In this document: piece after piece, positions 1-8,748 of the stretch | How positions within the stretch are numbered: position 1 is the first letter of the stretch | Layout: each line of letters begins with the position of its first letter | Source of the DNA: an uncultured Caulobacterales bacterium | GTDB lineage: Bacteria > Pseudomonadota > Alphaproteobacteria > Caulobacterales > Caulobacteraceae | Direction: 5' to 3' | Assembly: GCA_903862425.1 (NCBI GenBank) | Contig: CAIOYC010000027.1 | Span: 64,001 to 116,854 of the forward strand | DNA: 52,854 nucleotides | Position numbers and translations under genes: made by a program | The notes under the pieces: generated by a model | Database searches by the model: none | What the model saw: only the letters and a program-made list of their open reading frames with translations | Told to the model about the DNA's origin: nothing

Positions 1-170
1 ACCTGGGTCGGGGGAGGGGGTGTCGGCCGACCGGCCACCGATCCGGGGGGCTGGGGGGGCTGTTCAGGATCCAGGATCAGCAGTTGTTCCCGATCGACCG
101 ACGATGTCGTTATCGAGGGGCGATGGGGCGCGTCCGCGACCGGAATGAGACCATTTCGCGACTTTTTCAT
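1..170 (-). CDS. possible 5' end of a leftward gene, cut by the window edge
   Basis: On the minus strand an ATG at 168-170 opens a frame with no stop to the left edge (about 56 codons). It begins MKKSRNGLIPVADAPHR and becomes rich in proline (QPPQPPGS). I recognise no family, and no clear Shine-Dalgarno precedes the ATG. It may be the disordered N-terminus of a protein divergent from the DUF2794 gene, or chance in GC-rich DNA. Confidence is low because only the start is visible. Confidence 0.25.
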   Translation of the reverse strand, partial: MKKSRNGLIPVADAPHRPSITTSSVDREQLLILDPEQPPQPPGSVAGRPTPPPPTQ

Positions 171-244
171 TCAGTTTCGACGGGCCGGATTAATGGGCGT
201 TGCGGGCTCTTTCCCTCGCCCCTCCGTGCGCTAGATTTGTGACG

Positions 245-595
245 ATGAGTGTCGATCCGTTTTCCCCATCAGCACCGGATCAGGGACCCCGGCCCGGCCC
301 CGTCTTCTTCGAGCGATCGGAGCTGAACCAGATCCTGCGCCTGTACGGCCGGATGGTCGCTCAGGGCGAGTGGCGCGACTACGCCATCGACAGTGACAAG
401 GACAGTTGCGCCTTCTGCGTCTTCCGCCGCACCTCCGAGGCGCCGCTTTACCGGATCGAAAAACGCCCCGCTCTTGCCCGTAAGCAGGGCGCCTGGGCGG
501 TGCTCGCGCCCGGCGCCGTCATCCTGCGCCGTGGACACGAGCTCGACCAGGTGCTGAAGTTGTTCGACACCCGCAAGTTTCGCGTCGTGGAATAG
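245..595 (+). CDS. DUF2794 family protein
   Basis: A 116-residue soluble protein of unknown function. The block FFERSELNQILRLYGRMV near residues 21-38, then GEWRDYAID, FRRTSEAPLYRIEKRP and ILRRGHELDQVL, matches the DUF2794 family, which I know almost only from alphaproteobacteria. The ATG at 245 is chosen over a TTG at 200 because it gives the usual family length and the intervening residues look non-conserved. It has no signal peptide and no membrane segment. It is followed by a strong hairpin terminator that separates it from the convergent Bax-inhibitor gene. No function is claimed. Confidence 0.85.
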   Translation: MSVDPFSPSAPDQGPRPGPVFFERSELNQILRLYGRMVAQGEWRDYAIDSDKDSCAFCVFRRTSEAPLYRIEKRPALARKQGAWAVLAPGAVILRRGHELDQVLKLFDTRKFRVVE

Positions 596-606
596 CTTCC
601 AAGCAA

Positions 607-632
607 AAGGCCCGGGATCGCTCCCGGGCCTT
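607..632. terminator. bidirectional hairpin terminator
   Basis: An 11-base perfect stem (AAGGCCCGGGA at 607-617 and its complement at 622-632) encloses the 4-base loop TCGC. It lies between two convergent genes ending at 595 and 657. The A run on the left and T run on the right fit intrinsic termination in either direction. Confidence 0.8.
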
Positions 633-656
633 CGCATTTCTTGGCAGAACTGGCTG

Positions 657-1406
657 TTAGCGGCGACCGCCGAACAGCGACAGCAGCAGCTGGAAGATGT
701 TGATGAAGTCCAGATAGAGGTTCAGCGCCCCGAAATTGGTGGCGGTGGCCATGCCCAGCGTGTCGCCCTGCACCTGATAGTAGGTCATCTTCAGCTTCTG
801 GGTGTCGTAGGCGGTAAGGCCGGCGAAGATGCCCAACATGATCAGCTGAACCATGAACTGCATCATGCTCGAGTGAAGCAGGAAGACGTTCAGCAGCGAC
901 AGGGCGATCATGCCCCACAAGCCCATGATCAGGAACGAACCCATCCCGCTCAGGTCGCGCTTGGTGGTGTAGCCAACCAGGCTCAATGCGCCGAAGGCGG
1001 TGGCTGTCACCAGGAAGGATGTGGCGATGGAGGTCGAGGTGTAGATCAGCGCATCGACGCCGAGGCCCGCACCGAGCAGCGAAACCACCACCCAGTAGAA
1101 AACGCCCGAATTGCGCGCGGTGACGTTGCGCATGGCGAAGCTGCCGACCAAGACCACCACCAACGGCGCCCACATCAGGCCCGTGCCGAGCAGCGTCGGG
1201 GTGACCCGACCGAACTCGTTGCGCACGAACAGATATTCCACCACAGGCGCGTGCGATGTGACCCATGCCAGCACCGCCGACAACACGAGGCCGAGGGCCA
1301 TCTTATTGTAGACGCCGAGCATGAAGGCGCGGAGGCCCGCGTCGACGGCCATATCCGCGCGGGCGGGCGCCGGTTGGCCCCAGATACCGCGGTTGAAATC
1401 GCTCAT
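657..1406 (-). CDS. Bax inhibitor-1 / YccA family membrane protein
   Basis: A 249-residue inner-membrane protein of the BI-1 (TMBIM, UPF0005) family, with about seven hydrophobic helices. The first follows a cytoplasmic N-terminus of about 30 residues (MSDFNRGIWGQPAPARAD). The family includes pH-sensitive calcium leak channels and bacterial YbhL/YccA proteins, some of which interact with FtsH; the role here is not shown. Typical family features are the YDTQKLK segment near the C-terminus and the final NLYLDFINIFQLLL helix. The ATG at 1404-1406 is chosen because the family normally starts shortly before the first helix. It is divergent from the hypothetical gene at 1503. Confidence 0.9.
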   Translation of the reverse strand: MSDFNRGIWGQPAPARADMAVDAGLRAFMLGVYNKMALGLVLSAVLAWVTSHAPVVEYLFVRNEFGRVTPTLLGTGLMWAPLVVVLVGSFAMRNVTARNSGVFYWVVVSLLGAGLGVDALIYTSTSIATSFLVTATAFGALSLVGYTTKRDLSGMGSFLIMGLWGMIALSLLNVFLLHSSMMQFMVQLIMLGIFAGLTAYDTQKLKMTYYQVQGDTLGMATATNFGALNLYLDFINIFQLLLSLFGGRR

Positions 1407-1502
1407 GGCGATGAAGTCCCTTTTCAAGAAGCCACAATGGCTTTCCACGAAAATATCGTGCGCCCTTGATGACAAAGCAAGGCTGAGGCGGAATGTGGGC
1501 GC

Positions 1503-2048
1503 ATGAGCGCAATTCTTTATCCCGTGGCCGAGACGGCGGATCAGGCGCTGCACGCTCCACTGGCCTTCGCCGAACGGGAGCGGGAGGCGGTGCAGGCGGC
1601 GGGTGGGGCGGTGACGTTCGTTTCCGAAGCTGTGGGGCCGGCATTCGTCAGCGAAGCGGCGGCGGAGGACGCCTATCGCGGTAAGGGGCTCCTGCCGGGG
1701 GAGTGGCGCTCTCTGCGTCCCGTGATCGAGGGCAGGTCCGCGCCCCTCCGCAAGCCGGTGAATTTGGATGGCCGGCGCTGGCCGGAGCCCAAGGCGCCAG
1801 CTTCTCCCACCCTGTGGCGACTCTCGATCAGCTATTGGCGCGTGACGCGCGAGGATGGCGTTAGGCTTCCGACGGAGGCTGCGCGACGACTGCGCCGCGA
1901 CCCCGCCGCCGAGGGGCTCGATACGCGCGCGCTGCAGGCGCTGGCCCGTCAGCCGCTTCGCCCGGCCCGCCCGCAGCAGGCGCTCGACATCGGCCTGTTC
2001 GAGGTGCGCCTGCCCGAGGACCCCGACCGGATCGTGCCGGACGAATAG
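1503..2048 (+). CDS. conserved hypothetical protein
   Basis: A 181-residue soluble protein that I do not recognise. It starts MSAILYPVAETADQ and contains an arginine/alanine-rich C-terminal half, with a central LWRLSISYWRVTRED segment that could form beta strands. It has no signal peptide or membrane helix. Codon usage is typical of the window (strong GC at third positions), which supports real coding. It begins 96 bases from the divergent Bax-inhibitor gene and lies 32 bases before the SDHAF4-like gene, so the two may be co-transcribed. Confidence 0.7.
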   Translation: MSAILYPVAETADQALHAPLAFAEREREAVQAAGGAVTFVSEAVGPAFVSEAAAEDAYRGKGLLPGEWRSLRPVIEGRSAPLRKPVNLDGRRWPEPKAPASPTLWRLSISYWRVTREDGVRLPTEAARRLRRDPAAEGLDTRALQALARQPLRPARPQQALDIGLFEVRLPEDPDRIVPDE

Positions 2049-2080
2049 CCTCCGTCCCGGCCCGCGTGCTAAAGCGGCGC

Positions 2081-2308
2081 ATGCCCACCGACGCCCTGCC
2101 GCCCGATGAAGATGCACCGCCCGTCGCCCCCTATGCTGCGCCGGGCAAGGTGCTGAGTCCCGCCGCCATGCGCGCGCTGGAGGAGGCGGAGGCGCGCCGA
2201 CAGGCCGAGGCCCAGGCGCAGCTTCCCACCGAGGATGGGGGTCCGCGCGGGCTGGAGCCCACCCGCTTCGGTGACTGGGAGCGCAAAGGGCTGGCGGTGG
2301 ACTTCTAG
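2081..2308 (+). CDS. SDHAF4-like DUF1674 protein (succinate dehydrogenase assembly factor)
   Basis: A 75-residue protein whose C-terminus, GGPRGLEPTRFGDWERKGLAVDF, carries the hallmark of DUF1674: a GP.G.EPTR.GDWE.KG...DF signature at the extreme end. In eukaryotes this family (SDHAF4/Sdh8) binds flavinylated SdhA and promotes complex II assembly. A similar role in bacteria is inferred from family membership. The ATG at 2081 is preferred to a GTG at 2066. The N-terminal half is proline- and glutamate-rich and probably disordered. No sdh genes lie in the window. Confidence 0.8.
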   Translation: MPTDALPPDEDAPPVAPYAAPGKVLSPAAMRALEEAEARRQAEAQAQLPTEDGGPRGLEPTRFGDWERKGLAVDF

Positions 2309-2363
2309 TCGATCAGGCGCGGCGCCCGGCGTCACAGAACCGTCGCCTGCCCGAGGGTTGCCC

Positions 2364-2379
2364 CCTCGAAATTTCGAGG
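2364..2379. promoter_or_regulatory. 16-base perfect palindrome, candidate operator
   Basis: CCTCGAAATTTCGAGG is a perfect palindrome with an AT-rich centre. It is 56 bases after the SDHAF4-like stop and 72 bases before the ABC permease start. It could be an operator for a dimeric regulator, or a short hairpin at the end of the upstream transcript. No regulator gene is adjacent. Confidence 0.45.
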
Positions 2380-2451
2380 CTAAGGCCGGATCGACGAACG
2401 CAAACCGCACCGCCATAGCGCCACGCCGCGCACCAACCAGAGGAGGGGCCC

Positions 2452-4200
2452 TTGGCCACATTTCGCCCCACCCTGACCGGCTTTGCGGACCTGAAGAACC
2501 TCTCCCGCCGCTATCGGCCCAACGTCTTCGACATCGTCATCTTCGCCCTGGTGTTCGGCGCCCTGGCCCTGATCGCCATCGGTGGACGCCAGACGCTGAA
2601 GCCGCTGACCGCGCCCAACGTCTTCATCAGCCTCGATCCCTGGGTCCTGCCCAACTACGCCTTGCGCACCATGCTGCGCATGTTCGCCGCCATGGGGCTG
2701 TCGCTGCTCTGCACCTTCGTGTTCGGCGCCTGGGCGGCGAAGAGCCGCCGCGCGGAGATGGTCATTGTGCCCTTCATCGACGTGATGCAGTCGGTGCCGC
2801 CCCTGGCCTTCCTGCCGCTCACCCTCGTCTTCTTCCTGGGCCTCGCCCCCGGACAGATCATCGGCGCCGAACTGGCCTCCATCTTCCTCGTCTTCACCAG
2901 TCAGGCCTGGAACATGGTCTTCTCCATGTACCATTCGTGCCGGACCATTCCGCGCGACCTGAAGGACCTGTCGGACTCCATGCGGCTGGGCGCCTGGCGC
3001 CGGTTCTGGGCGCTGGAGGCTCCCTATGGCGCGCCGAGCCTGATCTGGAACGCCATGATGTCCATGTCCGGCTCCTGGTTCTTCGTGGTGGCGTCCGAGG
3101 CCTTCTCCGTCGGCAATACCAACATCGCCCTGCCCGGCGTCGGTTCCTACGTGGCGCTGGCGGTGGAGAAGCATAATTTCGGCGCCATCGGCTGGGCGGT
3201 GCTGACCATGCTGCTGGTGATCCTGGCCACCGACCAGCTTGTGTTCCGCCCCCTCGTCGCCTGGTCCGAGAAATTCAAGGTCGACAGCCAGCAGTCGGAC
3301 GAGCCGGCCACCTCCTGGGTGCTGAATCTGCTGCAAAGAGCCGAGCTGTCGCGCCGCCTGTTCCGTCCCGTCGGCCGCGTGCTCGCCTCTCTCGCCAGCA
3401 TCCGTTTCGGTCGGCCCATCGAAGCGCCGGCGGCGGTGCGGAACGCGCTTTCCAGCCGTACGGTGGATTGGGCCTGGTATGGCCTGTTGACCGTGGCGGG
3501 CGCCGTCTCCCTGTGGCGGGCGGTGACCTTCATCGGCGGCGCGGTGGGTTGGCCGGAGGTGGGTTGGGCCGCCTGGCTCGGGGCCATCACCCTCTTCCGC
3601 GTCTTTATCCTGGTCCTCATCGCCAGCGTGATCTGGGTGCCGATCGGCGTGTGGATCGGCCTGCGCCCGCGCCTCGCCGCCGCCGTCCAGCCCATCGCCC
3701 AGATCCTCGCCGCCTTCCCGGTGAACCTGTTCTTCGGCGTGGTGGTGGCCGGTATCGTCGCCTTCCACCTCGTGCCCGATATCTGGCTGTCGCCACTCAT
3801 GATCCTCGGCACCCAGTGGTATATCCTGTTCAACGTGGTGGCGGGCGCGTCCATCTTCCCCGGCGACCTGCTCGAAGCGGCGGCCTCCCTGCGGGTGAAG
3901 GGCTGGGCCTGGTGGCGTAAGGTGATCCTGCCCGGCATCTTCCCGGCCTACGTCACCGGCGCCATCACCGCCGTGGGCGGGTCTTGGAACGCCTCGGTGC
4001 TCGCCGAAGTGGCCGTATGGGGCCAGACCAAGGTCGAGGCGCACGGGCTCGGCGCCTATATCGCCGACGCCTCCGCGAAGGACGATCTGCACCGGGTCCT
4101 GCTGGGGTCGGTAGTGATGGCGGTCTACGTGGTGTTGTTCAACCGGCTGTTCTGGGAGCCGGTGTTCGCCTGGGGCGCCAAGCGCCTGCGGGCCGAGTAG
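2452..4200 (+). CDS. ABC transporter permease, fused two-domain (NitT/TauT type)
   Basis: A 582-residue inner-membrane protein made of two tandem BPD_transp_1 permease domains, so one chain can supply both transmembrane halves. The first domain has an EAA-type loop near residues 175-200 (LGAWRRFWALEAPYGAPS). The second has a matching loop near 473-500 (LEAAASLRVKGWAWWRKVILPG). Sequence style is that of SsuC/TauC/NrtB-like permeases for sulfonate, nitrate or bicarbonate. The start is TTG at 2452, supported by AGGAGG at 2441-2446 with 5-base spacing. The ATPase gene follows after 9 bases. No periplasmic binding protein gene is present, so the substrate is unknown. Confidence 0.88.
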   Translation: MATFRPTLTGFADLKNLSRRYRPNVFDIVIFALVFGALALIAIGGRQTLKPLTAPNVFISLDPWVLPNYALRTMLRMFAAMGLSLLCTFVFGAWAAKSRRAEMVIVPFIDVMQSVPPLAFLPLTLVFFLGLAPGQIIGAELASIFLVFTSQAWNMVFSMYHSCRTIPRDLKDLSDSMRLGAWRRFWALEAPYGAPSLIWNAMMSMSGSWFFVVASEAFSVGNTNIALPGVGSYVALAVEKHNFGAIGWAVLTMLLVILATDQLVFRPLVAWSEKFKVDSQQSDEPATSWVLNLLQRAELSRRLFRPVGRVLASLASIRFGRPIEAPAAVRNALSSRTVDWAWYGLLTVAGAVSLWRAVTFIGGAVGWPEVGWAAWLGAITLFRVFILVLIASVIWVPIGVWIGLRPRLAAAVQPIAQILAAFPVNLFFGVVVAGIVAFHLVPDIWLSPLMILGTQWYILFNVVAGASIFPGDLLEAAASLRVKGWAWWRKVILPGIFPAYVTGAITAVGGSWNASVLAEVAVWGQTKVEAHGLGAYIADASAKDDLHRVLLGSVVMAVYVVLFNRLFWEPVFAWGAKRLRAE

Positions 4201-4209
4201 GAGGCGTCC

Positions 4210-5553
4210 ATGGCTGATCTCGCTCCCACCAAAGCGCGCGGTTCGCGCGGCGCGGAAACCCTGCTCGAGGTCAAGGGCATCCGCCAGACCTATCCACGCG
4301 GAAACGCCGATCACCTGCTGGTGCTCGAAGGGGTGAACCTGGAGCTGAAGGCTGGCGAGATCGTCGGCCTGCTCGGCCGCTCCGGCGCCGGCAAGTCGTC
4401 CCTGCTGCGCATCATCGCCGGGCTGAACCGGCCCACGGGCGGCGAGGTGACCTGGCGCGGACGGCCGCTCAAGGGACCGACCGAGGACATCGCCATGGTG
4501 TTCCAGTCCTTCGCCCTGTTCCCCTGGCTGTCGGTGCTAGGTAATGTGGAGCTTGGGCTGGAGGCGCTCGGACTGCCCGAGTCCGAGCGACGCACCCGCG
4601 CCCTGCAGGCCATCGACCTGATCGGCCTCGACGGTTTCGAAAACGCCTATCCCAAGGAACTGTCCGGCGGGATGCGACAGCGGGTCGGCTTCGCCCGCGC
4701 CATGGTGGTGCAGCCCGAGCTCCTGCTGATGGACGAGCCCTTCTCGGCCCTGGACGTGCTCACCGCGGAGACCCTGCGCACCGACCTGATCGACCTGTGG
4801 ATGGAGGGGCGGCTGCCGCTGCGCTCGATCCTGATGGTCTCGCACAATATCGAGGAAGCGGTGCTGATGTGCGACCGCATCATTATCTTCGCCGCCAATC
4901 CGGGCCGGGTCGCCGCCGAGATCCGGATCAATCTCAAACACCCTCGCTCGCGGGACGACGCCCGTTTCCGCGCGCTTGTGGACGAGGTCTATATCCGCCT
5001 GACCAAGCCGTTCGAGCAGGCGGGGACCAAGCCGGGTCAGGGCGCCGCCACGGTCGCCGGCGGCATCGGCATGATCCTGCCGGATGTATCGCCCAACGCC
5101 ATGGCCGGCATGCTGGAGACCCTCGCCGGAGACCAGTTCAAGGGCAAGGCCGACCTTCCCGAGCTCGCGGACGAACTCACCATGGAGATCGACGAGCTGT
5201 TTCCGCTCACAGAAACCCTGCAGCTTTTCGGTTTCGCCGAGGTGGCGGAGGGCGACATCCGCCTCACGGATGCTGGGCGCCACTTCGTCGTCTCCGACGT
5301 GGACCAGCGCAAGCTCATCTTCGGCGAGCGCCTGCTGGCCCGCGCGCCCATAGCATCCCTGATCCGCCGGGTGCTGGACGAACGCCCCACCCACCGCGCG
5401 CCCTATCGCCGGTTCTCCGAGGAGTTGGAGGACTTCATGAGCGAGGAGGCCGCCGACGAGACCCTGAGCGCTGTCGTCACCTGGGGCCGCTATGCCGAGG
5501 TGTTCGCCTATGACGAGCAGAGCCAGAATTTCAGCCTCGAAAACCCCGAATAG
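4210..5553 (+). CDS. ABC transporter ATP-binding protein with C-terminal AAA-associated domain
   Basis: A 447-residue ATPase partner of the preceding permease. The nucleotide-binding domain shows Walker A GRSGAGKSS (56-64), a Q-loop VFQSFALFPW, signature LSGGMRQR and Walker B LLLMDEPFSALD, followed by the switch histidine in MVSHNIEEA. A long extension after about residue 280, with a DVSPNAMAGMLETL start and helical pattern, matches the AAA-associated C-terminal domain (PF09821 type) found in a subset of nitrate/sulfonate-like importers; it probably has a regulatory or dimerisation role. The two genes form a tight operon. The substrate cannot be told from sequence. Confidence 0.9.
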   Translation: MADLAPTKARGSRGAETLLEVKGIRQTYPRGNADHLLVLEGVNLELKAGEIVGLLGRSGAGKSSLLRIIAGLNRPTGGEVTWRGRPLKGPTEDIAMVFQSFALFPWLSVLGNVELGLEALGLPESERRTRALQAIDLIGLDGFENAYPKELSGGMRQRVGFARAMVVQPELLLMDEPFSALDVLTAETLRTDLIDLWMEGRLPLRSILMVSHNIEEAVLMCDRIIIFAANPGRVAAEIRINLKHPRSRDDARFRALVDEVYIRLTKPFEQAGTKPGQGAATVAGGIGMILPDVSPNAMAGMLETLAGDQFKGKADLPELADELTMEIDELFPLTETLQLFGFAEVAEGDIRLTDAGRHFVVSDVDQRKLIFGERLLARAPIASLIRRVLDERPTHRAPYRRFSEELEDFMSEEAADETLSAVVTWGRYAEVFAYDEQSQNFSLENPE

Positions 5554-5702
5554 GCCGGAGCCCAGGCAAGAATTTCCCCTCGCGGACAAGGTTACAAATC
5601 GGACACTTTTATCCGTGCGCCTTGGTGTTAGAGGTTAACCCAACCGCCGGAGGGGGCCTTCGGCGCGACCTTTGCCTTTCTTGTTCCGGGAATTCTCCTC
5701 AA

Positions 5703-7754
5703 ATGAATAAAATCGCCTGGCTGGCCGGTGTGGCCACCGCCTGCCTACTCACCACTTCCGCTTTCGCTGCCGACACACCGGCGCCGAGCCTGGCCAGCCC
5801 GCACTACGGGACGTGGGGTTTCGATCCCGCCGCCATCGACAAGGCGGTCAAGCCGGGCGACGACTTCTACGAATACGCCAACGGCAATGCGCTGAAGACG
5901 ATGGAAATTCCGTCCGACCGCACCCGCTTCGGCAATTTCGACGTGCTGAGCGTGTTGTCCGAAAACCGAGTCCACAAGATCCTCGACGATGCGGCGGCCA
6001 AGCCGAGCGACGCCCGCGAAGTCAAGATCGGCGCCTATTATAAGGCCTTCATGGATGAGCCTCGCATCGAGAAGCTGGGCGCCGCCCCGCTGCAGAAGGA
6101 TCTGGACAAGGTCCGTGCGCTGAAGACCCACGAAGACCTCGCCGCCTTCATGGGCACGAGCTATCACGGTGCGGCCGACAGCATCTTCGGCGGCGGCATC
6201 GGCGCCGACGCCAAGGATCCGACCCACTATGCTTTCCAGATGGGCACCCGTGGCATCGGTCTGCCGGACAAGGACTATTACCTGAAGCCGAACTTCGCCG
6301 AGACCAAGGCCAAGTATCAGGCTTATGTCGCCCAGATGCTGACCCTGGCCGGCTGGCCAGAGCCTGAAGCGAACGCCAAGGCCATCGTCGCCTTCGAGAC
6401 CAAGATGGCCGAGGCCAGCTGGGACCGGGCCGAGCGCCGGAACCGCGACAAGACCTATAATCCCACCACGCCGAAGGATCTGCCCGCGTATGCGCCGGGC
6501 TTCGACTGGAACCGCTACTTCGCCGCCGTGGACGTGCAGGGGCTCGATAAGGTGATCCTGTCGGACAACACCGCCTTCCCGACCAAGGCCAAGATCTTCG
6601 CCGAGACCCCGGTGGAGACCCTGAAGGCCTGGGAAGCTTTCCATATGGCGGACGAGGCGGCCCCGCTGCTGTCCAAGCCCTTCGTCGACGCCCGCTTCGA
6701 GTTCCGCTCCAAGATCCTGGCGGGCCAGCCCGAGCAGGCTCCGCGCTGGAAGCGCGCGGTCGGCGCAGTGAACGGCGCCCTCGGCGAGGCGGTGGGCGAG
6801 GAATACGTGAAGCGTTACTTCCCGGCCTCAGCCAAGGCGCAGATGCTGGAGCTCGTCGGCAATATCAAAGTCGCCCTGCACCACCGTATCGAAGGCCTGG
6901 AATGGATGAGCCCGGCCACCAAGGCCAAGGCGCTCGACAAGCTCGACCACTTTACCGTCAAGATCGCCTATCCGGATCAGTGGCGCGACTATTCGGCCCT
7001 GACCGTCAGCGCTGACGACCTCTATGGCGACGTGAAGCGCTCGCGCGATTTCGAATGGAAGCGCGACGTGGCCCGCTTCCACGGCCCGGTGGATCGCAAG
7101 GAATGGGGCATGACCCCGCAGACCGTGAACGCCTATTACAACTCGACCATGAACGAGATCGTGTTCCCATCCGCCATTCTGCAACCGCCCTTCTTCGACC
7201 CCAAGGCCGACCCGGCGGTGAACTATGGCGGTATCGGCGGCGTGATCGGGCACGAGATCAGCCACGGCTTCGACGACCAGGGCCGTAAGTCCGACGGCAT
7301 GGGCCGCCTCACCGACTGGTGGACCGCCGAGGACGCGGCCAAGTTCAAGGAACGCACCGATCGCCTCGGCGCGCAGTACTCCGCGAACCACCCGCTGCCG
7401 AGCCATCCGGATGAGCACATCATCGGCGCCAACACCATGGGCGAGAACATTGGCGACATGGGCGGCATCAACCTCGCCCTCGACGCCTATCACGCCTCGC
7501 TGCACGGCAAGCCCTCGCCCGTGATCGACGGGTTCACCGGCGACCAGCGCGTCTTCCTCGCCTGGGCCCAGGTCTGGCGCGCCAAGATCCGCGACAACGC
7601 GCTGATCCAGCAGCTGCACACCGACCCCCACTCGCCCTCCACCGCGCGGGTGAACGAGGTCGTGCGCAATGTGGACAGCTGGTACACCGCATTCAACGTG
7701 AAGCCGGGCGAGAAGCTCTACCTCGCCCCCAAGGACCGCGTTCACATCTGGTAG
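5703..7754 (+). CDS. M13 family zinc metallopeptidase (PepO/neprilysin type)
   Basis: A 683-residue secreted endopeptidase. A signal peptide (MNKIAWLAGVATACLLTTSAFA) ends near residue 22. The catalytic C-terminal half shows NAYYNSTMNEIVFP, HEISH at 517-521 (zinc ligands and catalytic Glu) and GENIGDMGG, with the third zinc ligand E581 and the supporting D585. The N-terminal domain begins AVKPGDDFYEYANG, typical of the family. It presumably cleaves short peptides in the periplasm. The ATG at 5703 is chosen because it gives a good signal peptide. It stands alone between the ABC operon and the hydrolase, and is followed by an intrinsic terminator. Confidence 0.93.
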   Translation: MNKIAWLAGVATACLLTTSAFAADTPAPSLASPHYGTWGFDPAAIDKAVKPGDDFYEYANGNALKTMEIPSDRTRFGNFDVLSVLSENRVHKILDDAAAKPSDAREVKIGAYYKAFMDEPRIEKLGAAPLQKDLDKVRALKTHEDLAAFMGTSYHGAADSIFGGGIGADAKDPTHYAFQMGTRGIGLPDKDYYLKPNFAETKAKYQAYVAQMLTLAGWPEPEANAKAIVAFETKMAEASWDRAERRNRDKTYNPTTPKDLPAYAPGFDWNRYFAAVDVQGLDKVILSDNTAFPTKAKIFAETPVETLKAWEAFHMADEAAPLLSKPFVDARFEFRSKILAGQPEQAPRWKRAVGAVNGALGEAVGEEYVKRYFPASAKAQMLELVGNIKVALHHRIEGLEWMSPATKAKALDKLDHFTVKIAYPDQWRDYSALTVSADDLYGDVKRSRDFEWKRDVARFHGPVDRKEWGMTPQTVNAYYNSTMNEIVFPSAILQPPFFDPKADPAVNYGGIGGVIGHEISHGFDDQGRKSDGMGRLTDWWTAEDAAKFKERTDRLGAQYSANHPLPSHPDEHIIGANTMGENIGDMGGINLALDAYHASLHGKPSPVIDGFTGDQRVFLAWAQVWRAKIRDNALIQQLHTDPHSPSTARVNEVVRNVDSWYTAFNVKPGEKLYLAPKDRVHIW

Positions 7755-7787
7755 GCGCCGTTCGTCCGCGCGCGGACCGACAAAGCC

Positions 7788-7822
7788 GGCCTCATCCTGG
7801 GCTTAAGGGTGGGGCCGTTTTT
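7788..7822 (+). terminator. intrinsic terminator after the M13 peptidase gene
   Basis: GGCCTCATCC (7788-7797) can pair along its full length with GGGTGGGGCC (7807-7816) in RNA, counting G-U pairs. The loop has 9 bases and GTTTTT follows at 7817-7822. It lies 34 bases after the peptidase stop. Confidence 0.7.
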
Positions 7823-7842
7823 GCTGTCTCGGGGGTTGCCGC

Positions 7843-7867
7843 CCCTTCGACAAGCTCAGGATCAGGC
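7843..7867. repeat. dispersed REP-like sequence fragment
   Basis: CCCCTTCGACAAGCTCAGGAT, continuing into CAGG, is the short extragenic sequence I recall as dispersed in many GC-rich proteobacterial genomes, sphingomonads and Caulobacterales included. Only one copy is in this window, so the repeat call rests on recollection. Confidence 0.45.
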
Positions 7868-7914
7868 GAAACTTACGCGCTTGCGCTCCCTCATCGCAGA
7901 CGCATAGTCGCGGC

Positions 7915-8748
7915 ATGAGCGACCCCGCCGACCTCGACGAGCAGACCGCCGCCGTGCTGGAGGCGCTGAAGCCGCGCCGCCGCGCCCGCCCGCGCCTGGC
8001 CGAACCCCTACGCGACGCCCGCGACCAGGAGGTGGACACCCCTTACGGACCGGTGATGGCCTGGCGGCTCGACCCATTCTCAGGCTTTGGGGACTCGTCC
8101 GGCGCAGCGCCCGCCACCCTGCTGGTCCATGGCTGGGAGGACGACAACGCCCTTTGGAGTCCGCTGATCGACCTGCTGCAGGAGGCCGGCCGGCCGGTGG
8201 TGGCCCTCGACCTGCCGGGGCACGGCTTTTCCCCGGCGGAGGGCTGCTCGGTGGGCCGCGCTGCGGCCGCGGTCCGCTCGGTGGCTGAAGCGCTGGGGCC
8301 GGTGGACACCCTCGTGGCCCATTCCTTCGGCTGCCCGGTCTCGACCCAGGCCATCGCGGACGGAATGAAGATAGACCGCGCGGTGCTGATCGCCACCGGC
8401 TGGCCCGCCGGCGCCAACTCCACACGGTGGACTCGCATACAGGAGGCCCTCGGCGTGGACGACGCGGCTATTGAACGGGCCCAGGCGATCGCAGCAGAAG
8501 CCGACAGGGAATTTCCGCCCTTCGACTATCTCGCCCTCGCCGGACGGATGACCGCCAAGGCCCTGTTCATCCACTCCCTCGACGACGACGGAACCGAGCC
8601 CGACCGCAGCCGCGACCTCGCCGACGTGTGGCCCGGCGCCGGTCTGCAATGGACCGACGGCCTCGGCCACCGCCGCATCGCGCAAGATGCCGCCATCCTG
8701 CAGGGCGTTGTGGAGTTCGTAGTCAGAACTAACTGGCTTAGTTATTAG
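7915..8748 (+). CDS. alpha/beta hydrolase
   Basis: A 277-residue cytoplasmic alpha/beta-hydrolase-fold protein. HGWEDDN at 72-78 forms the oxyanion region. AHSFG gives the nucleophile elbow with Ser137, Asp223 or Asp224 lies in IHSLDDDG, and His252 in GLGHRRIA completes the triad. The substrate is unknown. The last codons (RTNWLSY and stop) lie in abruptly AT-rich DNA, and the stop overlaps the convergent gene's stop by 11 bases. The original C-terminus has probably been replaced by the inserted sequence, although the fold looks complete. Confidence 0.88.
   Translation: MSDPADLDEQTAAVLEALKPRRRARPRLAEPLRDARDQEVDTPYGPVMAWRLDPFSGFGDSSGAAPATLLVHGWEDDNALWSPLIDLLQEAGRPVVALDLPGHGFSPAEGCSVGRAAAAVRSVAEALGPVDTLVAHSFGCPVSTQAIADGMKIDRAVLIATGWPAGANSTRWTRIQEALGVDDAAIERAQAIAAEADREFPPFDYLALAGRMTAKALFIHSLDDDGTEPDRSRDLADVWPGAGLQWTDGLGHRRIAQDAAILQGVVEFVVRTNWLSY

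Noticed and set aside
2380-4314. A minus-strand open frame of 644 codons antisense to the ABC permease.
   Set aside because: Its translation is highly charged and repetitive (His/Glu/Gly) without domain features, and it covers a clear permease gene with a good ribosome binding site.
8715-8729. GTTC-N7-GAAC at the left boundary of the AT-rich insert as a second LexA box.
   Set aside because: The half-sites are inverted rather than direct, unlike the alphaproteobacterial SOS box, and the site lies inside the end of the hydrolase gene.
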